A DNA stretch of 64,000 nucleotides from DATCLS01 sp036563805. GTDB taxonomy: Bacteria; Actinomycetota; Acidimicrobiia; Acidimicrobiales; VFJN01. The notes below the pieces were generated by a model, which saw nothing but the letters and a program-made list of their open reading frames with translations, searched no databases and was not told the origin of the DNA. The stretch spans positions 62,001-126,000 of the forward strand of contig DATCLS010000062.1 of the NCBI GenBank assembly GCA_036563805.1, read 5' to 3'. Positions 60,134 through 64,000 of this stretch are shown piece after piece. Numbering within the stretch: position 1 is the first letter of the stretch; each line of letters begins with the position of its first letter. Position numbers and translations under genes: made by a program.

Positions 60134-61038
60134 CGCTCCCCGGGCTCGGCGGGCGACTCCTCGGCGGGCGGCTCGTCGGCGGGCCGGAACGGCTCGGCCC
60201 CGTCGACCCGCAGGCCGGCCAGCTGCGTGGCCTGGGCCACCAGGCTGCCGCGGGCGTCCCACACCTCGCACACCTCGTCGACGAGGTCGGACTCGACGTG
60301 GCGGGCCCGGTGGCGCACCAGCAGCGGCCCCGGCGCCGGGACGGCGCGGACGTAGGCGGTCAGCTCGAGGGTCGGCACCCAGCCGCTCATGACCAGCTCG
60401 AACGTCGCCGGAGGCAGGATGTCGACGGCCAGCAGCAGCGCCAGTGGGTCGGGCGGGCGGTCGTCGGCGAACCGGAACCAGCCTTGCACCACTGGCCGCC
60501 CGGTCGGCCGGCCAGCCAGGAACCCGTTCACCGCCGGGTCGAGCCGCACATCGACGTGGCGCATGATCGGCAGCACCATGCCGGTCGCCCCGCTCTCGGG
60601 CGAGCGCGCGCAGGACTCGGGCGGCGTGGCCGCGGGGACGGTCAGGTCGCCCCACCAGGGCTCGGCGTCGGCGGCCAGCCGGCCCAGCGTGAACGTGGCC
60701 TCGACCCGGACCGCGTCGTCCTGCACCAGCCGGGCGCGCACCTGGCTCATGCGCCGGCCCCGGCGCAGCACCTCGGCGTGGACCTCGGCGGGACCGGGCA
60801 CGGCCGCCGACACGTAGTGGGCGCTCGCCGTCAGAGGGTGCTCGTGGACGGGCGCCTCCACCGCCGAGGCGGCGGCCACCGCGGCCCGGCCCAGCGTGGC
60901 CAGCAGGTACCCGCCATGCGGCTTGTCGCCGATGGCCCAGTCGGGGTCGACGGTGACGTCGTAGGCGGCGGGACGGCCCGGCTCACCGCGGCGCAGGGCC
61001 ACGGCCGTGGCCCGGTCGAAGCTGGAGGGGGCGGTCAC
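60130..61038 (-). CDS. Thioesterase-family protein (double hot-dog, TesB-like)
   Basis: A 302-residue acyl-CoA thioesterase-like protein. Hot-dog half 1 includes DWAIGDKPHGGYLLATLGRAA and SAHYVSAAVPGPAEVHAEVLRRGRR (both split by turns); half 2 includes VQGWFRFADDRPPDPLALLLAVD, ILPPATFEL and ELTAYVRAVPAPGPLLVRHRA. GTG at 61038 is where conservation begins; the frame runs open to 61326. It faces the DUF6457 gene across a 76-base divergent gap. Confidence 0.85.
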   Translation of the reverse strand: MTAPSSFDRATAVALRRGEPGRPAAYDVTVDPDWAIGDKPHGGYLLATLGRAAVAAASAVEAPVHEHPLTASAHYVSAAVPGPAEVHAEVLRRGRRMSQVRARLVQDDAVRVEATFTLGRLAADAEPWWGDLTVPAATPPESCARSPESGATGMVLPIMRHVDVRLDPAVNGFLAGRPTGRPVVQGWFRFADDRPPDPLALLLAVDILPPATFELVMSGWVPTLELTAYVRAVPAPGPLLVRHRARHVESDLVDEVCEVWDARGSLVAQATQLAGLRVDGAEPFRPADEPPAEESPAEPGER

Positions 61039-61114
61039 GCCGCGCGACGCTAGCGATGCCCCTGTCAGTTCCACAACTGAACCCTCCGGGCCGGCGGGCG
61101 CTAAGGTCCGCGCC

Positions 61115-61333
61115 ATGACCCCCCAGGAGTGGTTGGCCGCCTTCGCGGCCCGCCTCGGCGTCGAGCCGCCGGACCCCGACACGGTCGACGAGCTGCTGGC
61201 GCTGGCCAGCACCGCCGCCCACGCCTCCGAGCGCCTCGCCGCGCCCCTCGCCTGCTGGCTGGTGGGCCGCGCCGGCGTCGAGGCCGCCGAGGCCCGCCGC
61301 CTGGCCGAGGACGTCGCCCCGCCCACCTCCTGA
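61115..61333 (+). CDS. DUF6457 family small protein
   Basis: A 72-residue helical protein matching DUF6457: WLAAFAARLGVE, then VDELLALASTAAHASERLAAPLACWLVG split over residues ~24-51. In other actinobacteria this domain is found near or fused to molybdenum-cofactor (MobA-like) proteins. ATG at 61115 has TAAGGT seven bases upstream, suggesting a leaderless mRNA. Confidence 0.75.
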   Translation: MTPQEWLAAFAARLGVEPPDPDTVDELLALASTAAHASERLAAPLACWLVGRAGVEAAEARRLAEDVAPPTS

Positions 61334-61367
61334 CGACGGGCCCCGGCCCCACGGCCGGCCTCCCCCC

Positions 61368-61383
61368 GCCGCCGACCGGCGGC
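61368..61383. terminator. Hairpin between convergent genes
   Basis: GCCGCCG-AC-CGGCGGC is a perfect 7-bp stem with a two-base loop in the 57-base gap between the DUF6457 gene and the leftward LLM gene. It could terminate both. Confidence 0.45.
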
Positions 61384-61390
61384 CGGGCGC

Positions 61391-62287
61391 TCACTCGCGG
61401 GGGCGGAAGGCGGCGATGATGCGGGCGAACCGGCGGACGGGCGCCGCCGGGTCGGACCGCGGCGCGTCCGGCAGGTCGGGCAGGCTCACGATCAACTTGC
61501 GGGCCCCGGCCTCGGCCAGCTGCCGGTACCACGCGACGTGGTCGGCCGGCTCGGGCGCCTCCGCCGGCGTCAGCGCCCGCGACAGGTGCGTGACCTTGAC
61601 GTCGGTGGGGTCGCGGCCCTCGGCCTCGCAGTGCTGGCGCAGCACGGCGACCTTGCGCTGGACGGTGGCCGGGTCGCCGGTCAGGTTGCAGGCGTCCGCG
61701 TACCGGGCCACCAGCCGCAGCGTGCGCCGCTCGCCGCCGCCCCCGACCAGCAGCGGCACGTGGTCCTGCAGCGGCCGGGGCGAGCAGATGGCGGCCGGCA
61801 CCGAGATCGTCCGGCCCGTGAACGGGGGCGACCCCTTGCCCCACATCAGCGGCAGCAGCTGCAGCGCGTCCTCCAGCGCCGCGTAGCGCTCGTCCAGCGG
61901 CGGGAACCGCCAGCCGTACGTCTCGTGCTCGTGCGCGTACCAGGCGGCGCCCAGCCCGCACGCCGCCCGGCCGCCGGACAGCACGTCGAGCGTGGCGACG
62001 ATCTTCGCCAGGTGGGCGATGTTGCGGTAGGTGATGCCGGCCACGAGCGGGCCGAGCTTGATCGACCGGGTCTGGCCGGCCAGGAACCCGAGAGTGGTGA
62101 AGCTCTCGAGCATCTCGTCGTCGGGCTCGCCGTGCAGCGGGATCTGCAGCACGTGGTCCATCAGCCAGAGGCTGGTGAAGCCCGCCTCCTCGGCGGCGGC
62201 CGCCACCTGGGACAGGCGGTCCCGGGTCTCGGCCGGCCCGCCCGGCCACGTGAAGCGGGGGATCTGGAGGCCGAAGTCGACGGACAT
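61391..62287 (-). CDS. LLM-class F420-dependent oxidoreductase
   Basis: Luciferase-like enzyme of 298 aa. FGLQIPRFTWPGGPAE, LSQVAAAAEEAGFTSLWLMDH, SIKLGPLVAGITYRNIAHLAK, DVLSGGRAACGLGAAW and VPLLVGGGGERRTLRLVARYAD (split around Gly-Gly) are the usual TIM-barrel segments of actinobacterial F420-dependent members. ATG at 62287 with GGGAG eight bases upstream. Substrate unknown; monocistronic. Confidence 0.87.
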   Translation of the reverse strand: MSVDFGLQIPRFTWPGGPAETRDRLSQVAAAAEEAGFTSLWLMDHVLQIPLHGEPDDEMLESFTTLGFLAGQTRSIKLGPLVAGITYRNIAHLAKIVATLDVLSGGRAACGLGAAWYAHEHETYGWRFPPLDERYAALEDALQLLPLMWGKGSPPFTGRTISVPAAICSPRPLQDHVPLLVGGGGERRTLRLVARYADACNLTGDPATVQRKVAVLRQHCEAEGRDPTDVKVTHLSRALTPAEAPEPADHVAWYRQLAEAGARKLIVSLPDLPDAPRSDPAAPVRRFARIIAAFRPRE

Positions 62288-62446
62288 GGCTGCGCTCCCT
62301 GATGCGGATGGCGGTGGCCGGGGCGGCCACCGGGGTGGGGGGCGACGACCCGGGCGGCGCCGGGATGGGACGCCCGGACGCATCCTCTCCCGCCAGCTTG
62401 CCGCGGATGCGACGGATCCGGCCCATTCGTGCCAGGGTGGTGGTCG

Positions 62447-62947
62447 GTGAGTGGTGACCAGGCGCCCGACCGGGCGCCCGAGGTGGCATCCCAGCCGACC
62501 GACGACACCCCCGGCGCCGGGGCCGGCGGCGGCCCGCCCGGCGGGGCGGTGGTGCGCTCGCTCCCCGTGCGCTGGCTGTGGTTCAGCGCCGGGTGGGTGG
62601 CGGTCGGCCTCGGATTCGTGGGTGCGGTCGTGCCCGGGTTCCCCATGACCGTGTTCTTCATCATCGCCGCCTCGTGCTTCGCCCGCTCCAGCCCCCGGTT
62701 CGAGCGGTGGGTGCTCGACCTGCCCGGGGTGGGCAACCTCGTGCGCGACCACCGGGCCGGGCTCGGCATGCCCCGCCGGGCCAAGGCGTGGGCCATCGGC
62801 ATGGTGGTTGTGTTCGCCGGCGGCAGCGCCGTCCTGAGCCGCGACCGGCCGGTCGTGGCCGCCGCCATCGTGGCGCTCGCCGCCGTCGGCATCGCCTACA
62901 TCGCCCTGCGGGTGCCCACCCGCGAGCGCGTCCTCGCCGAGGCCTGA
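62447..62947 (+). CDS. DUF454 (YbaN-like) membrane protein
   Basis: A 166-residue inner-membrane protein. After a ~40-residue Asp/Pro/Gly-rich start come two hydrophobic stretches (WFSAGWVAVGLGFVGAVVPG, PMTVFFIIAASCFARSSPRF) containing the DUF454 signature of PGxPxTxFxxxAxxCFxRSS, and later two more (WAIGMVVVFAGGSAVL, VVAAAIVALAAVGIAYIAL). GTG at 62447. The function of the family is unknown. The 159 bases upstream hold no gene I can support. Confidence 0.87.
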   Translation: MSGDQAPDRAPEVASQPTDDTPGAGAGGGPPGGAVVRSLPVRWLWFSAGWVAVGLGFVGAVVPGFPMTVFFIIAASCFARSSPRFERWVLDLPGVGNLVRDHRAGLGMPRRAKAWAIGMVVVFAGGSAVLSRDRPVVAAAIVALAAVGIAYIALRVPTRERVLAEA

Positions 62948-63077
62948 GGCCCGGCCCGGTCGCGGTCGTGGCCGGTCCGGCGCGAGTCGGGGCGCGGCAG
63001 GCCGCGGCCGGCACGGCTGGGCGCGCCCCGGCGGGCAACGCGGGTTATACGGCCGAGCGCCGGGTACGGAGCCGTCC

Positions 63078-63899
63078 GTGACCGGCCGCCTCCGCCTGTT
63101 CCCCCTGGTCGTCGCCCTCGCCGCCTTGGCCGTCGGAGCCGGCGCCTGCGCCGGCGACGACGACACGTCCGCCGGCGACCCGTCGCCGACGACCACGACG
63201 ACGGCCGGGTCGAGCACGACCGCGGGCGGGACCGCGTCCTCGACGGCCGGTACCCCGACCACCACGACCGACGGCGGCGGGGGCGCGGGGTGCGCCGGCG
63301 GCGGGCCGGCCGTCCCCGAGGGCGAGGGCGTCGGCTCCGGCGAGATCGTCGACGTCGACGGCGACGGCCGGGCGGACGTGGGCTGGCTGGCGGCGCACGC
63401 CGACGGTACCCGGGAGCTGGGCGTGGCCACCGCGGCCGGCGGCGGGGACGTGGTCGAGATCGACTCCGCCAGCCCCAACGTCCTCACCCTGCTGGCCGTG
63501 GACGCCGACGAGCGGCCGCCGGTCGAGCTGTTCGTGAGTGACGGCCGCACGGTCGAGCTGTGGGCCTTCGCCGACTGCGCACTGGCCCCGGTCACCGACC
63601 CGGCCGGCGCTCCCTACCTGTTCGACCTCGGCGTCCGGGGGACGGGGACCGGCATCGGCTGTCGGGAGAGCGACGGCGGGCGCCAGCTGGTCGGGCTCAA
63701 CGTGGTCGACGACGACGGCACCACCGTCGAGTGGACCCGCACGGTGATCGAGCGGGACGGCCTCCAGGCCCGCAACGGTCCGACCGACGAGGGCCGGTTC
63801 GAGCGCCCGGCCGACGACGCCGCCATCGAGCTGCTCCACACGGTGAGCTGCGGCGACGTCACGATCACCGATGACGGGATCCAGCAGCCCCCGCTCTAG
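63078..63899 (+). CDS. Secreted/lipoprotein with FG-GAP-like calcium-binding motif
   Basis: A 273-residue exported protein. The signal peptide (LFPLVVALAALAVGAGAC) ends at Cys24, a weak lipobox. A Thr/Ser/Gly linker of ~50 residues follows. The folded part opens with EIVDVDGDGRADVGWLA, a DxDGDGxxD calcium loop as in FG-GAP/VCBS repeats. Three further strands-and-turn segments lack the motif. Two Cys pairs (CAGGG, GIGCRES and FADC, SCGDV) may form disulfides. GTG at 63078. It ends at a strong hairpin. Confidence 0.75.
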   Translation: MTGRLRLFPLVVALAALAVGAGACAGDDDTSAGDPSPTTTTTAGSSTTAGGTASSTAGTPTTTTDGGGGAGCAGGGPAVPEGEGVGSGEIVDVDGDGRADVGWLAAHADGTRELGVATAAGGGDVVEIDSASPNVLTLLAVDADERPPVELFVSDGRTVELWAFADCALAPVTDPAGAPYLFDLGVRGTGTGIGCRESDGGRQLVGLNVVDDDGTTVEWTRTVIERDGLQARNGPTDEGRFERPADDAAIELLHTVSCGDVTITDDGIQQPPL

Positions 63900-63906
63900 G
63901 GGGCGA

Positions 63907-63937
63907 GCGGGGTCAGGCGGGGGCCGCCTGACCCCGC
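63907..63937. terminator. Strong bidirectional hairpin terminator
   Basis: GCGGGGTCAGGCGG (63907-63920) is exactly complementary to 63924-63937, a 14-bp stem with a three-G loop. It begins eight bases after the lipoprotein stop and lies 15 bases before the stop of a convergent gene, so it probably serves both. Confidence 0.8.
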
Positions 63938-63951
63938 AACGCCGGCGGGCG

Positions 63952-64000
63952 TCAGCCGTGGCTGCGGGCCGAGAACCCGAGCACCTCGGCGTAGGCCGCG
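63952..64000 (-). CDS. C-terminus of a leftward gene (partial)
   Basis: TGA at 63952-63954 closes a minus-strand frame that enters from the right edge, encoding Ala-Ala-Tyr-Ala-Glu-Val-Leu-Gly-Phe-Ser-Ala-Arg-Ser-His-Gly. The codon use and the convergent hairpin before it support a real gene end. Too short to identify. Confidence 0.5.
   Translation of the reverse strand, partial: AAYAEVLGFSARSHG

Overview
The window is about 75% GC, dense, and uses many GTG starts with 1-4 bp stop/start overlaps. Gene content (XRE-DUF5753 regulator, two LLM/F420-type flavin enzymes, DUF2277, DUF6457, a five-helix succinate dehydrogenase cytochrome b, and -10-like boxes 6-8 bases before start codons suggesting leaderless mRNAs) fits a high-GC actinobacterium. 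Acidimicrobiia is my best guess; no marker in the window proves it. I saw no tRNA, rRNA, CRISPR array, insertion sequence or prophage.

Layout. 1-3.46 kb: leftward dipeptide/oligopeptide ABC operon (two ATPases, DppB, start of DppC) behind a promoter with a palindrome at its start point. 3.6-7.1 kb: orphan MoxR-like ATPase, XRE-DUF5753 regulator, and a divergent protein resembling a degenerate ADP-ribosylglycohydrolase. 7.2-14 kb: GH2 beta-mannosidase-like enzyme, methyltransferase, sdhCAB with a double GC hairpin after it. 14-31.6 kb: exopolysaccharide locus with a priming sugar transferase, ATP-grasp and HAD enzymes, four GT4 glycosyltransferases, two polysaccharide deacetylases, a GNAT, a G8/beta-helix surface protein, an alpha/beta hydrolase, a Wzm/Wzt-type ABC exporter and a polytopic membrane protein.

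31.6-48.3 kb: purine/hydantoin catabolism locus. It holds a YheO-type HTH protein, an MTH1187-like protein, 8-oxoguanine deaminase, D-hydantoinase, three-subunit xanthine dehydrogenase, an M20 carbamoyl/ureido hydrolase, D-carbamoylase, an LLM flavoprotein, an SsnA-like amidohydrolase, a fused XdhD-like molybdo-enzyme and a YgeX-like diaminopropionate ammonia-lyase. The set resembles the enterobacterial ygeX-hyuA-ssnA-xdhD uric-acid/purine cluster, combined here with classical xanthine dehydrogenase and D-amino-acid-forming enzymes. A lipoprotein of the endonuclease/exonuclease/phosphatase fold, apparently stripped of its catalytic residues, sits in its middle. Palindromic operator candidates lie in the xdhD/ygeX divergent region.

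48.5-51.5 kb: small accessory patch with a short Erm/KsgA-type methyltransferase carrying a 63-bp tandem duplication at its 3' end, a flavodoxin-like protein, an XRE regulator, unknown small proteins and a 13-codon ORF. 51.5-64 kb: N-acyl-D-amino-acid deacylase, DUF2277, a penicillin-acylase-family protein lacking the expected nucleophile, PhyH dioxygenase, a His-rich membrane protein next to a Fur regulator, HxlR regulator plus thioesterase, DUF6457, LLM oxidoreductase, DUF454, an FG-GAP-like lipoprotein, and the C-terminus of a leftward gene.
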